This document shows, in pieces, positions 26,839 to 35,474 of a DNA stretch of 64,000 nt; position 1 is the stretch's first letter, and each line of letters starts with the position of its first letter. The DNA lies in NCBI RefSeq assembly GCF_019042275.1, contig NZ_JAHQCW010000018.1, positions 1-64,000 on the forward strand, read 5' to 3'. The stretch is from Diplocloster agilis. GTDB lineage: Bacteria > Bacillota > Clostridia > Lachnospirales > Lachnospiraceae. A program made the position numbers and the translations under genes. The notes beneath the pieces are model-generated. The model worked only from the letters and a program-made list of their open reading frames with translations, was not told the origin of the DNA and ran no database searches.

Positions 26839-27390
26839 ATGCACAAGGTGAAATTTTACGGAATAGGGGGGCAAGGCGCGGTTACAGCTGCCAAGATTTT
26901 ATCCATAGCTGTATCACTGCATCAGAATGAGTACGCAATTACGGTTCCTGCCTATGGTCATGAACGAAGGGGAGCTCCGGTGTTTGCGCACATTATTGTG
27001 GATGATAAACCCGTTTTGCTGAATTGCTATGTGTACGAACCGGATATCGTAGTTGTATTTGATGAAAACCTGATCGATATGGGTGTGAATGTGGGCGAAG
27101 GCTGTACGGAAGATACGGTATTGGTCATCAATTCAGGCAATGAGGAAATGATTCAGCGCTACAAAGATACATATGGATTTAAAAAAGTATACGCATGTAA
27201 TGCGACGGAAGCGGCCATGAAAAATATCGGATTAAACATACCGAACAGTGCAATGCTGGGAGCCCTGGCTCATAGCGGCGTGGTTGAGATCGAGGCGGTC
27301 ATCAGCGCCGTAACGGAAAGTTTTGGAAAGGTTGGTGAAAAGAATGGAAAAGCAGCAAAATATGCCTACGAACACACCCGCGAAGCGTAG
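26839..27390 (+). CDS. 2-oxoacid:ferredoxin oxidoreductase, gamma subunit
   Basis: Gamma subunit (183 residues) of a CoA-dependent 2-oxoacid:ferredoxin oxidoreductase. The family signature FYGIGGQGAVTAAKILSIAV opens the protein, followed by ITVPAYGHERRGAPVFAHII and YEPDIVVVFDENLID. The Rossmann-like fold contacts CoA and the alpha subunit in PFOR structures. AAAGGAGGC precedes ATG 26839. Its 3' end overlaps the delta subunit gene. The order gamma-delta-alpha-beta is that of separately encoded Por/Vor enzymes. The substrate (pyruvate, 2-oxoisovalerate, arylpyruvate or other) is not fixed by sequence. Confidence 0.93.
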   Translation: MHKVKFYGIGGQGAVTAAKILSIAVSLHQNEYAITVPAYGHERRGAPVFAHIIVDDKPVLLNCYVYEPDIVVVFDENLIDMGVNVGEGCTEDTVLVINSGNEEMIQRYKDTYGFKKVYACNATEAAMKNIGLNIPNSAMLGALAHSGVVEIEAVISAVTESFGKVGEKNGKAAKYAYEHTREA

Positions 27391-27646
27391 AGTACTGGGA
27401 CCCTGCTCCCACATTTTGGTAGCGGCGAATACCGGAAGCTGGCGAATGGAACGGCCGCAGGTAGACGAAGAAGCCTGCATCCGCTGCGGTATCTGCTCGA
27501 AGTACTGTCCTACCGCATGTATCACGGTTAACAAAGAGGGGTGTCCTCTGGAATTCGACTGGCATTACTGTAAGGGCTGCGGTATCTGCGCAAATGAGTG
27601 CCCGCGGCAGGCATTGTCCATGATACCGGAAGGGAGTGGTGAATAA
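27344..27646 (+). CDS. 2-oxoacid:ferredoxin oxidoreductase, delta (ferredoxin) subunit
   Basis: A 100-residue 4Fe-4S protein carrying electrons from the TPP site to external ferredoxin. Two binding motifs are plain: CIRCGICSKYCP and CKGCGICANECP (about residues 50-95). The N-terminal region GPCSHILVAANTGSWRMERP is typical of PorD. ATG 27344 is preferred to the TTG at 27323, though the ribosome site (AAAGG) is weak and translation is probably coupled to the overlapping gamma gene. Its stop overlaps the alpha subunit start by one base. Confidence 0.93.
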   Translation: MEKQQNMPTNTPAKRRVLGPCSHILVAANTGSWRMERPQVDEEACIRCGICSKYCPTACITVNKEGCPLEFDWHYCKGCGICANECPRQALSMIPEGSGE

Positions 27647-28857
27647 TGGGAATTAAAATGTTTGACGGCAATGGCGCCGCGGTGGAAGCGATCCGTCTGG
27701 CCCGTCCGGGAGTGATAGCGGCTTATCCGATCACCCCCCAGAGTTCCATTGCGGAGCATCTGGCGGACGCGGTGGCGGAAGGGGCGATTAAAGCAGAATA
27801 TATCCGTGTGGAATCCGAGCATTCCGCCATGTCTATTTCTATCGGAGCGCAGCTGACCGGTGTCCGGGTGGCGACAGCCACCGCTTCCGTAGGTCTGGCG
27901 CTGATGCATGAAGTATGCGGCGTAGCGGCCGGATGCCGTGTACCCATCGTGATGCCGGTGGTGAACCGTTCGCTGGTGGCTCCCTGGTCTTTGTGGTGCG
28001 ATCACTCCGACACGATGGCGGAGAGGGATACGGGCTGGCTTCAATTCTACGCATCCACGGTACAGGAAATTCTGGATCTGCAGCTTTGCGCGTACCGGAT
28101 CAGCGAACATGAAGATGTGATGATCCCCTCGATGGTCTGTTTCGATGGATTTTATCTGTCCCATTCCATGCAGAGAGTGGATACCCCGTCTGATGAAGAG
28201 GCATGGGACTTTGTGAAACCGTATGTGAAGAAAAATATGTACCTGGATACGAAGGATGTGATGTTTATCAATGATTTGTGTCCAACCGTCGAGCATACGG
28301 AGATGAAATATCAGCAGATGATGGGCTTTCAGAGTGCGGCTCAGGTATCGGATGAGATATTTGAGGAATATGAGAAACGGTTTGGCAGAAAACTTCAGCA
28401 GGTGGAAGCCTACCGCCTGGAGGACGCTGAGGTGGCTGTGGTGACGATCGGTTCCATGTCCGGCACCGGAAAATATGTAGTGGAGCAGCTGAGAGAAAAA
28501 GGGATAAAGGCCGGTCTTCTGAGAATCTGCATGTTCCGTCCGTTCCCGGACCGGAAGATCCATGAAGCCCTGAAGAATATTCCGGTAATCGGCGTAATCG
28601 ACCGATCCTGCGGTCTGGGCGGCGCCCAGGGCCCGGTTTGTTCGGAAGTAAAAGCGGCGATGTACGGTGAGAGTTCGAAGATTTACGGTTATATCGGCGG
28701 GATTGCCGGACGTGATATATCAGACGGTTCCTTTAGGAAGATTTTTAATGAGCTTCTAAAGATCAAAGATGGGAAAGCCGATACGGTTTCTACCTGGTTT
28801 GACGTAGAAGAGAATGCCATGAATATAAGGGAGGTGGAGACAAATGCTAACGTATAA
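27646..28857 (+). CDS. 2-oxoacid:ferredoxin oxidoreductase, alpha subunit
   Basis: A 403-residue alpha subunit. The pyrimidine-binding half has GVIAAYPITPQSSIAEHLAD (YPITP motif), YIRVESEHSAMSISIGAQLT and VATATASVGLALMHEVCGVA. The middle domain has MVCFDGFYLSHSMQRVDTPS, and the C-terminal transketolase-like domain has VVTIGSMSGTGKYVVEQLRE and ICMFRPFPDRKIHEAL. It is closest in style to PorA/VorA with a separate beta chain. It overlaps the delta gene by one base and the beta gene by 14 bp, so the four subunits are translationally coupled. Confidence 0.94.
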   Translation: MGIKMFDGNGAAVEAIRLARPGVIAAYPITPQSSIAEHLADAVAEGAIKAEYIRVESEHSAMSISIGAQLTGVRVATATASVGLALMHEVCGVAAGCRVPIVMPVVNRSLVAPWSLWCDHSDTMAERDTGWLQFYASTVQEILDLQLCAYRISEHEDVMIPSMVCFDGFYLSHSMQRVDTPSDEEAWDFVKPYVKKNMYLDTKDVMFINDLCPTVEHTEMKYQQMMGFQSAAQVSDEIFEEYEKRFGRKLQQVEAYRLEDAEVAVVTIGSMSGTGKYVVEQLREKGIKAGLLRICMFRPFPDRKIHEALKNIPVIGVIDRSCGLGGAQGPVCSEVKAAMYGESSKIYGYIGGIAGRDISDGSFRKIFNELLKIKDGKADTVSTWFDVEENAMNIREVETNANV

Positions 28858-29716
28858 TACGCAGCCAAAGGGCTCGGTTTCACAGGGCATCAATACCTGT
28901 CAGGGCTGTATGATTGATGTCATATTCAGAAATGTCCTGGAGATTATGGGTGAAGATACGGTACTGGTGATCCCTCCGGGATGTTCCGCACAGTTTTCCG
29001 GCTGCGGTCCCGAGGCCTCCGTTACGGTACCCGGTATTCAGGGAAATCTGGAGAATTCCGCGGCGATCGCCGCCGGAATCGCCGCCGGATTCAAATATCA
29101 GGGAAATGACCATACACAGGTCGTGGCCATCGCCGGCGACGGCGCAACCGTAGATATCGGGCTTCAGTCCCTGAGCGGAGCCATGGAACGTAATGATAAC
29201 ATTCTGTATATCTGTTATGATAATGAAGCGTATATGAACACCGGCATTCAGGGGAGCAGTTCGACGCCTCTTGCGGCAAGCACCACAACGACTCCGGCCG
29301 GAAAGCCTGTCAACAGCAAGGATCTGATGCAGATCGTGATGGCTCATCATGTACCGTACGCGGCTTCCGCCTCCATCGCCAACCTGCCGGATCTTCGGAA
29401 AAAGGTAAAGAAAGCAAAAGAGATCAAAGGGTGCCGGGTTCTGCATATTATGAGCCCTTGTCCTACCGGCTGGGGATATAAAATGTCCAAAACCGTGGAG
29501 GTCGCCCGGGAAGCCATACAAAACGGGGCCTGGGTCCTTATGGAATATGAGGACGGTAAAGTAAAGCTGGGTAAAAAGCCTTCTCAATTAGGTGATGTTG
29601 AAAAGTACTTCTCCATGCAGAAGAGGTTCAAAGGGGTAACGCCAGAGGAGAAGGATGAAGTCGGCAGGCATCTCATCGAGAGATACGAGTACCTGGAAAA
29701 GCTGGCGGCACTTTAA
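28844..29716 (+). CDS. 2-oxoacid:ferredoxin oxidoreductase, beta (TPP) subunit
   Basis: A 290-residue subunit binding thiamine diphosphate. GINTCQGCMIDVIFRNVLEI and VIPPGCSAQFSGCGPEAS give the Cys residues of the proximal iron-sulfur cluster. The TPP motif is VVAIAGDGATVDIGLQSLSG with its partner ICYDNEAYMNTGIQ. Later blocks (MSPCPTGWGYKMSKTVEVAR) are also PorB-like. GGGAGGTGGAG precedes ATG 28844. The transporter gene follows after 37 bp with its own GGAGGAGG ribosome site and is probably in the same transcript. Confidence 0.94.
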   Translation: MLTYNTQPKGSVSQGINTCQGCMIDVIFRNVLEIMGEDTVLVIPPGCSAQFSGCGPEASVTVPGIQGNLENSAAIAAGIAAGFKYQGNDHTQVVAIAGDGATVDIGLQSLSGAMERNDNILYICYDNEAYMNTGIQGSSSTPLAASTTTTPAGKPVNSKDLMQIVMAHHVPYAASASIANLPDLRKKVKKAKEIKGCRVLHIMSPCPTGWGYKMSKTVEVAREAIQNGAWVLMEYEDGKVKLGKKPSQLGDVEKYFSMQKRFKGVTPEEKDEVGRHLIERYEYLEKLAAL

Positions 29717-29753
29717 ACGATTCGGAGGGTTTTAAGTATAGGAGGAGGCTCAT

Positions 29754-31145
29754 ATGAGTAAAGCAAAAAAAATATATCTTCAACTGATTATTGTGGTCGT
29801 TTTTTATGTGATCTGTTCTCACATAACGCCGCCAAACGGACTGACAGATACCGGCTGGAAGGCATTGCTTCTTATGATCTGCTGCGTGTATACCTGGGTT
29901 ACGGAGTTTATCCCAATCGGTATATCCGCGTGTTTCCTATTGATGCTACCGGCATTTTTACATATCGACAGTACCTCAAACGTACTTGTGAACTTTGGAA
30001 TCACCACCATGTTCTTTGTCATGGGCGCATTGATTATTGCGAAAGTATTTATTGATACGGGCCTTGGGTACCGGATATCTCTGTATATCACCCCATTGCT
30101 TGGACCTAAAAGCAAAATGGTTCTCTTAAGCCTGATGCTCTGCGGCGGCCTTATTTCTTCCGTATTGGTTGATATCCCCACCGCCATCATTCTTGCCGGA
30201 ATTGCCCTGCCGCTGTTAAAAGAAAGCGGCTGCGAGCCCGGAAAGAGTAAATACGGCAAGGCGGTTATGATGGGTATTCCGATCGCAGCTGCTCTTGGCG
30301 GTATCGCAACGCCGGCGGGAAGCGGGCTGAATATCCTGACCATTAACCTGTTAAACAATGTGGCGGGCGTAAATATTACCTTCGCCCAGTGGACTCTGAT
30401 CGGAGCGCCGATCGCGCTTGTGCTGCTGTTTGTGGCATGGTTCGTTATCTGCCTGATCTACAAGCCGGAGATCGAAACGGTGAAGGGTCTGGATGATATT
30501 AAGAAGAAAAGAGCCGAGCTTGGCCCTATGTCCAGGAACGAAAAGATTTTCCTGATAATCTTCATATGCGTTATGGTTCTCTGGTTTACGCAGTCCATGA
30601 CCGGTATTGAGACGGCCTTTGTATCCCTTCTCGCCGTGTGTATTTTCTTCCTTCCCGGAATTAACCTGATTAACTGGGAAACAGCCAGAGACGCGGTCAG
30701 CTGGGAATCTGTCCTGCTGATGGGATCGGCAAACGCGCTGGCCATGGTTCTGAGTACCCAGGGTACCGCGGAATGGATCTCCAACAGCATTTTGGGAGCG
30801 GTCAGCGGAGCCTCTCTGGCGGTATTGCTGATGGTGGTGACCGCATTTGGCATCTTCAGCCATCTGCTGGTTCCGGTAGCCAACGCGGTACTGGCCGTAT
30901 GTGTTCCGATTGTAGTGGTACTGGCCGGTTCTATCGGCGTGAACCCCTTATACTTAGTTCTTCCTTTGGGATTTACGGCATCGGCGGTATTTATCATCCC
31001 GCTGGATCCGATTCCGCTGACCACTTACGGATACGGATATTGGAAACTGTCGGAGATGGCGAAACCAGGACTTATTATTTCCCTGATCTGGATACCTGTA
31101 TGTGCCGTCGGCATATTGCTTGGCAGAGCGATCGGAATTATTTAG
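29754..31145 (+). CDS. DASS/SLC13-family anion transporter
   Basis: A 463-residue membrane protein with about 11-12 helices and the repeated hairpin layout of divalent anion:sodium symporters (SLC13). The first half has YTWVTEFIPIGISACFLLML, SSVLVDIPTAIILAGIALPL and LGGIATPAGSGLNILT; the second has WESVLLMGSANALAMVLS and LLVPVANAVLAVCVPIVVVL. The usual Ser-Asn-Thr substrate motifs are replaced by PAGSGLN and VANA, so the substrate may differ from succinate or sulfate. Position between the oxidoreductase and the aryl decarboxylase suggests import of an organic or aromatic carboxylate used by these enzymes. Confidence 0.88.
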   Translation: MSKAKKIYLQLIIVVVFYVICSHITPPNGLTDTGWKALLLMICCVYTWVTEFIPIGISACFLLMLPAFLHIDSTSNVLVNFGITTMFFVMGALIIAKVFIDTGLGYRISLYITPLLGPKSKMVLLSLMLCGGLISSVLVDIPTAIILAGIALPLLKESGCEPGKSKYGKAVMMGIPIAAALGGIATPAGSGLNILTINLLNNVAGVNITFAQWTLIGAPIALVLLFVAWFVICLIYKPEIETVKGLDDIKKKRAELGPMSRNEKIFLIIFICVMVLWFTQSMTGIETAFVSLLAVCIFFLPGINLINWETARDAVSWESVLLMGSANALAMVLSTQGTAEWISNSILGAVSGASLAVLLMVVTAFGIFSHLLVPVANAVLAVCVPIVVVLAGSIGVNPLYLVLPLGFTASAVFIIPLDPIPLTTYGYGYWKLSEMAKPGLIISLIWIPVCAVGILLGRAIGII

Positions 31146-31163
31146 GCCGTACTAACGGCATTT

Positions 31164-31200
31164 GAGGAGATTGAGGGGAACCCCAGTCTCCTTACTTTTT
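31164..31200 (+). terminator. Hairpin with T-run after transporter gene
   Basis: AGGAGA...GGGG pairs with CCCC...TCTCCT (31165-31192), then ACTTTTT. It may end or attenuate transcription before the decarboxylase genes. Confidence 0.65.
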
Positions 31201-31281
31201 CAGATTACAGACACTTGATTAGGAACAGCCGCCACGACATTAGAAAAGAGGTTCCGGCTGAACGATAAAATGGAGGAAACT

Positions 31282-32751
31282 ATGTCAGAAATAAAGATAA
31301 GGGATCTGCGCTCAGCGCTGGACAAATTACGGCGCATGGAAAACGAACTGATGGAGACCGGCGTACAGGTGGACCCGGAAGCGGAGCTGTCCGGTGTCTA
31401 CCGCTATGTAGGCGCGGGCGGAACAGTTATGCGTCCGACGAAAAAAGGCCCGGCGGTGATATTTAACAATGTAAAAGGCCACCCGGACGCGCGGGTGGCG
31501 ATAGGCGTTCTGGCCAGCCGGGAACGGGTGGCGGCCCTGCTGGACAGCAGACCGGAGGATTTGGGACATTTACTCCGGGACAGCGCGGACCATCCGATTG
31601 AACCGGTTTTGACAGAGGAGAAGCCGGCCTGCCAGGAAGTGATACATTATGCGTCGGAAGAGGATTTTGATTTATACAAATTAATTCCCGCGCCGACCAA
31701 TACACCGGATGACGCGGGGCCTTACATCACGCTGGGCATGTGTTACGCGACCCATCCGGACACGGGCAGATCCGACGTTACGATTCACCGCTTATGCATC
31801 CAGGGGAAAGACGAATTAAGCATTTTCTTCACCCCGGGAGCCAGACATATCGGCGCCATGGCCGAGAGAGCGGAAGCATTGGGACAGAGACTGCCGATAT
31901 CCGTCAGCATAGGCGTCGATCCGGCCATTGAGATCGCGTCCTGCTTCGAGCCGCCTACCACACCGTTAGGATTTGACGAGTTATCCATCGCGGGCGCGTT
32001 GCGAGGAGAGGCGGTTAAGCTTACCAACTGCCTGACCGTGAAGGAGCGCGCCATCGCCAATGCGGAGTATGTCATAGAAGGAGAGGTGCTTCCGGGAATC
32101 CGCGTGCGGGAGGACCAGAACCGGAACACCGGATACGCCATGCCGGAATTTCCGGGGTATACGGGAGCCGCCAGCGACCAGTGCTGGATCATTAAGGTCA
32201 AAGCGGTTACGCACCGCCGGAATCCGATTATGCAGACCTGTATCGGGCCAAGCGAAGAACATGTCTCCATGGCCGGCATTCCGACGGAGGCAAGCATCAT
32301 TGGAATGATTGATAAGGCAATGCCGGGAAAACTTAAGAATGTCTACTGCGCGTCCGCGGGCGGAGGCAAATACATGGCAGTCCTGCAAATTAAAAAAACA
32401 GTGGCGTCAGACGAGGGAAGACAGCGTCAGGCAGCGCTGCTGGCGTTCTCCGCCTTCAGCGAACTGAAGCACATTTTTCTGGTTGATGAGGATGTGGACT
32501 GTTTTGATATGAATGATGTGCTCTGGGCTATGAATACCAGGTTCCAGGGAGACGTAGATATCATTACCATTCCGGGAGTGCGATGCCACCCCCTGGACCC
32601 GTCTAATTCTCCGCTTTGTACGCCCTCTTGCAGGGATCAGGGCATCGCCTGTAAAGTCATTTTCGACTGTACCGTGCCGTTTGACCAAAAGGAGAGATTT
32701 ATCCGTTCCCGCTTTATGGAACTGGACCCGGCGGACTGGATACCGGAATAG
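31282..32751 (+). CDS. UbiD-family hydroxyaryl acid decarboxylase, LpdC-like
   Basis: A 489-residue prenyl-FMN-dependent decarboxylase of the UbiD family, closest by recall to the catalytic subunit of gallate decarboxylase (LpdC). Hallmarks: RSDVTIHRLCIQGKDELSIF, ISVSIGVDPAIEIASCFEPP, NAEYVIEGEVLPGIRVREDQ (conserved Glu/Arg region), YAMPEFPGYTGA, IGPSEEHVSMAGIPTEASI, ELKHIFLVDEDVDCFD and GDVDIITIPGVRCHPLDPS. The ATG at 31282 is preferred to 31270 because TGGAGG at 31271-31276 serves it. LpdB- and LpdD-like genes follow, completing the three-part set. Likely substrates are hydroxybenzoates such as gallate or protocatechuate; other conjugated acids are possible. Confidence 0.92.
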   Translation: MSEIKIRDLRSALDKLRRMENELMETGVQVDPEAELSGVYRYVGAGGTVMRPTKKGPAVIFNNVKGHPDARVAIGVLASRERVAALLDSRPEDLGHLLRDSADHPIEPVLTEEKPACQEVIHYASEEDFDLYKLIPAPTNTPDDAGPYITLGMCYATHPDTGRSDVTIHRLCIQGKDELSIFFTPGARHIGAMAERAEALGQRLPISVSIGVDPAIEIASCFEPPTTPLGFDELSIAGALRGEAVKLTNCLTVKERAIANAEYVIEGEVLPGIRVREDQNRNTGYAMPEFPGYTGAASDQCWIIKVKAVTHRRNPIMQTCIGPSEEHVSMAGIPTEASIIGMIDKAMPGKLKNVYCASAGGGKYMAVLQIKKTVASDEGRQRQAALLAFSAFSELKHIFLVDEDVDCFDMNDVLWAMNTRFQGDVDIITIPGVRCHPLDPSNSPLCTPSCRDQGIACKVIFDCTVPFDQKERFIRSRFMELDPADWIPE

Positions 32752-32824
32752 GTAATAAAGAGAAAGGCAACACCGGAAACGGACAAAATAAAAAGAGAAA
32801 TAAAAAAACCGGGGGACAGATAAC

Positions 32825-33394
32825 ATGAAAGAGATTATCGTGGGCATTACAGGAGCCAGCGGAATAGAACTGGGACTGCATATACTGCGGGCCCTAAAGA
32901 GGCAGAACGCGCAAGTCCATCTGATTATATCGGAAGGCGCCCGCTGCACCATGCGGGAAGAAAGCAATCTGACGGAAGAAGAGTTTCTGCGTACCGCGGA
33001 TTACATATATGAGGAAAAGGAACTGGGAGCCGCGATCGCGAGCGGCAGTTTTGTAACCGATGGCATGATTGTGGCACCGTGCAGTATGAAGACTTTATCC
33101 GGCATTGCCAATGCCTACGATGAGAATCTGATCATCCGCGCCGCGGACGTCTGCCTGAAGGAAGGGAGAAAAGTAGTCCTCCTGCCAAGAGAGATGCCCC
33201 TTGGAAGAGCCCATCTGAAAAATATGCTGGCCTGCGCGGAATACGGATGCAGTATCATCCCGCCTATGCTGAGTTTTTACATGAAAGATACCTCGATGAG
33301 GGCGCAGTTAGATCACATCACAGGAAAAGTGCTGATGCAGTTCGGAATGACCTATGAAAAATTTCATGGCTGGCAAGGCCCTGTCCAGGGATAA
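32825..33394 (+). CDS. UbiX/LpdB-type flavin prenyltransferase
   Basis: Makes prenylated FMN, the cofactor of the UbiD-type enzyme encoded just upstream. A 189-residue flavoprotein: VGITGASGIELGLHILRALK (FMN loop), APCSMKTLSGIANAYDENLI, IRAADVCLKEGRKVVLLPRE, PLGRAHLKNMLACAEYGC and IIPPMLSFYMKD. In gallate decarboxylase systems this is subunit B. GGGGGACAGATAAC precedes ATG 32825. A 60-bp spacer of repeated ACACAAGCATA-like units separates it from the LpdD-like gene. Confidence 0.94.
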   Translation: MKEIIVGITGASGIELGLHILRALKRQNAQVHLIISEGARCTMREESNLTEEEFLRTADYIYEEKELGAAIASGSFVTDGMIVAPCSMKTLSGIANAYDENLIIRAADVCLKEGRKVVLLPREMPLGRAHLKNMLACAEYGCSIIPPMLSFYMKDTSMRAQLDHITGKVLMQFGMTYEKFHGWQGPVQG

Positions 33395-33454
33395 ACATAC
33401 AATACAACATAAGCACACAACACAAGCATAAAACACAAGCATAGGAGAAGACGC

Positions 33455-33832
33455 ATGCCGCAAGCAGAATTTCGATATGAAGAAGAACAGCTGAAAATAG
33501 AGATACAGTGGATGGGAGAAGATCTCTGCATCCGGTTCTATGGAGGCGACCGGGGGCACATAGGCAGCATAGCCATGGCGGAGCCCAGGCCCAGCCTGAC
33601 CGGAAGCGGACAGACATCCGCCACCGTTTCCGTCTACACATATTCCGGGCACAAGGATGACATCGTCGCGTCTTCCGTGGCCCGGGAAGTAGCGGCGGAA
33701 TTAAACAGAAAATGTGTTGTGATAGTCGGCATACATTATGACCATTTTACCCAGGAGCGCCTTGCGGCGGTGAACAGGATAGCCGCCCAGATACCGGTTA
33801 TGGCAGAAGAAGCCTATGGGGCAATCCATTGA
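33455..33832 (+). CDS. LpdD-like prenyl-flavin enzyme subunit/chaperone
   Basis: A 125-residue protein resembling LpdD, the third gene of gallate decarboxylase clusters, thought to help load or mature the prenyl-FMN decarboxylase. Family-like blocks are GDRGHIGSIAMAEPRP, SATVSVYTYSGHKDDIVASS and VVIVGIHYDHFTQERLAAVN. The larger size (about 125 rather than about 75 residues) fits LpdD of lactobacilli rather than VdcD-type D subunits. TAGGAGAAG precedes ATG 33455. A terminator follows at 33864, ending the catabolic cluster. Confidence 0.82.
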   Translation: MPQAEFRYEEEQLKIEIQWMGEDLCIRFYGGDRGHIGSIAMAEPRPSLTGSGQTSATVSVYTYSGHKDDIVASSVAREVAAELNRKCVVIVGIHYDHFTQERLAAVNRIAAQIPVMAEEAYGAIH

Positions 33833-33863
33833 CTAAGCCAGTGCGAATGGCTGCAAAAATCAA

Positions 33864-33902
33864 CAGGGTACTTGATAAAATCAAGTACCCTGTGTATAAT
33901 TT
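33864..33902 (+). terminator. Intrinsic terminator of the decarboxylase genes
   Basis: CAGGGTACTTGA (33864-33875) pairs with TCAAGTACCCTG (33881-33892) and leads into a weak T-rich tail. Confidence 0.8.
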
Positions 33903-34182
33903 ACTTAGAAATAATCAAAAGACATATTCCGGTCTGATGATTGCGCTTCGGATAACTACATAATTTATAGTTATGCGCTATCCTCTATGCAGGTAGAGGA
34001 TAGCTATTTTTATATAGCTATGAACACTCAGTGCCCGCATTTTAGGCAATTACGTGCGATGCATAAAAAAATGTCAGTTAGATTTTTTCGGGCGCTGCTA
34101 TTTAATCTGCGTGTTAGCAATATAAGCAAGTGCCGCAAAAACCACCAGTATTAATGGCAAATATGAAGAGAGAAGGCATTAC
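33903..34182 (+). other. Intergenic region with a second hairpin
   Basis: No gene is visible. GCTATCCTCT/AGAGGATAGC (33977-34004) followed by TATTTTTAT could be another terminator. The rest is AT-rich and carries the leader of the CPBP gene (ribosome site AGAGAGAAGG). Confidence 0.5.
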
Positions 34183-35157
34183 ATGAAAAAAGTATGGAAC
34201 AACAAGCTGATAAAGAACAAGTATGGGCAGGTACGATCCGGGTGGCTTATTCTGGCTGTAATGGCTGCATACAACCTCATCATGTATGCCCTAAGCTACC
34301 TATTGATCGAAACCCTAAGAAAAATCCTGACCTCCACAGGAGACATCAACGCGGCCACGGGAGAGCTATCACAGTTCGCGGGCTGGATCGACAGCACAGC
34401 ATTGCCGATCCTATTACAAATCATAACCGAAGCTGTGCTGATACTGGTCCCCATCATCATGTGGAGAAATATCATGAAACGTCCGACCCGTGAATTAGGC
34501 CTGACTACCGCGGGGACTCCCAAAAAAGACTGCCGGGCAGGGATGTTGCTGGGCATAATCTCCTGTACAATCGTATTTCTTATCACGATAACGGTCGGCG
34601 GAGGCCATGTAGTTTCATGGGTACCCCGTATCACAGGACCGGCAATCATATGGATCCTGATCTTTATCCTGGTAGCATTTGGAGAAGAGATCCTAACCCG
34701 GGGCTTTATCATGAGCACCCTGAGGCGAACCCGGAACATCTATATCATCCTGCTGGTGCCATCCGTCATCTTTGGCCTGATTCATCTATCGAACCCGAAT
34801 GTAACCCTGCTCTCCGTAACAAATATCATAATTTTCGGAATCCTTTTCTCCTACATGTACATCAAATCCGGCAACATATGGATGTGTATCGGATATCATT
34901 TCACCTGGAACACCTTTCAGGGCATCATCTACGGCATGCCGGTCAGCGGCCTCAACGTTCCCGGATTCATCACCACCGAATTCACCCAGAACAACCTCCT
35001 GAACGGAGGAGGATTCGGTATAGAAGGCGGAATCCTGACAACCATAGTAAGCATACTGGGCATAATCTTCATCAAATATTACTACAGAAATTCCGAATAC
35101 GATTTCATTAACAACAACCAGAAACCAAAAGAAAATCGAAAGGGACCAAACTCATAA
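34183..35157 (+). CDS. CPBP-family intramembrane metalloprotease
   Basis: A 324-residue membrane protein with about eight helices. The Abi/CPBP (CAAX protease and bacteriocin-processing) signature is present: FGEEILTRGFIMSTLRR with the EExxxR motif near residue 167, then VIFGLIHLSNPN with its His, and YHFTWNTFQGIIYG with the second conserved His/Asn set. Bacterial members cleave unknown membrane substrates or give bacteriocin immunity. N-terminal PTRELGLTTAG is also typical. It stands alone between terminators; no bacteriocin precursor gene is visible nearby. Confidence 0.9.
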   Translation: MKKVWNNKLIKNKYGQVRSGWLILAVMAAYNLIMYALSYLLIETLRKILTSTGDINAATGELSQFAGWIDSTALPILLQIITEAVLILVPIIMWRNIMKRPTRELGLTTAGTPKKDCRAGMLLGIISCTIVFLITITVGGGHVVSWVPRITGPAIIWILIFILVAFGEEILTRGFIMSTLRRTRNIYIILLVPSVIFGLIHLSNPNVTLLSVTNIIIFGILFSYMYIKSGNIWMCIGYHFTWNTFQGIIYGMPVSGLNVPGFITTEFTQNNLLNGGGFGIEGGILTTIVSILGIIFIKYYYRNSEYDFINNNQKPKENRKGPNS

Positions 35158-35237
35158 CATACTCAACGAAAAGCCCATAAACTCCACAAACCCCATCCAA
35201 ACTCATCTAAATACCTCCTTTAACCGCTCAAAAAAAC

Positions 35238-35280
35238 AGGCAGCCTGCTTCCATTAAAAGAATGCAGGCTGCCTATTCCT
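35238..35280 (+). terminator. Intrinsic terminator after CPBP gene
   Basis: AGGCAGCCTGC (35238-35248) pairs with GCAGGCTGCCT (35264-35274); the T-run is short (ATTCCTAT). Confidence 0.7.
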
Positions 35281-35474
35281 ATCGAAGTATCAGCATGTGT
35301 AATTATGTTCCGTCTAACCTTCAAAAGGCGGACGAGGATAAGGGAAACCTAGAGAAGATAAGTATGGCAGAAAAAGGTAGACTATGATATGATAAAAAAT
35401 AACAGTTCTATTTATTTTAATTAGTAAAAGTATTATAACAGGTACATAAAATTCCAGAAAAGGGGAATAAGAAA

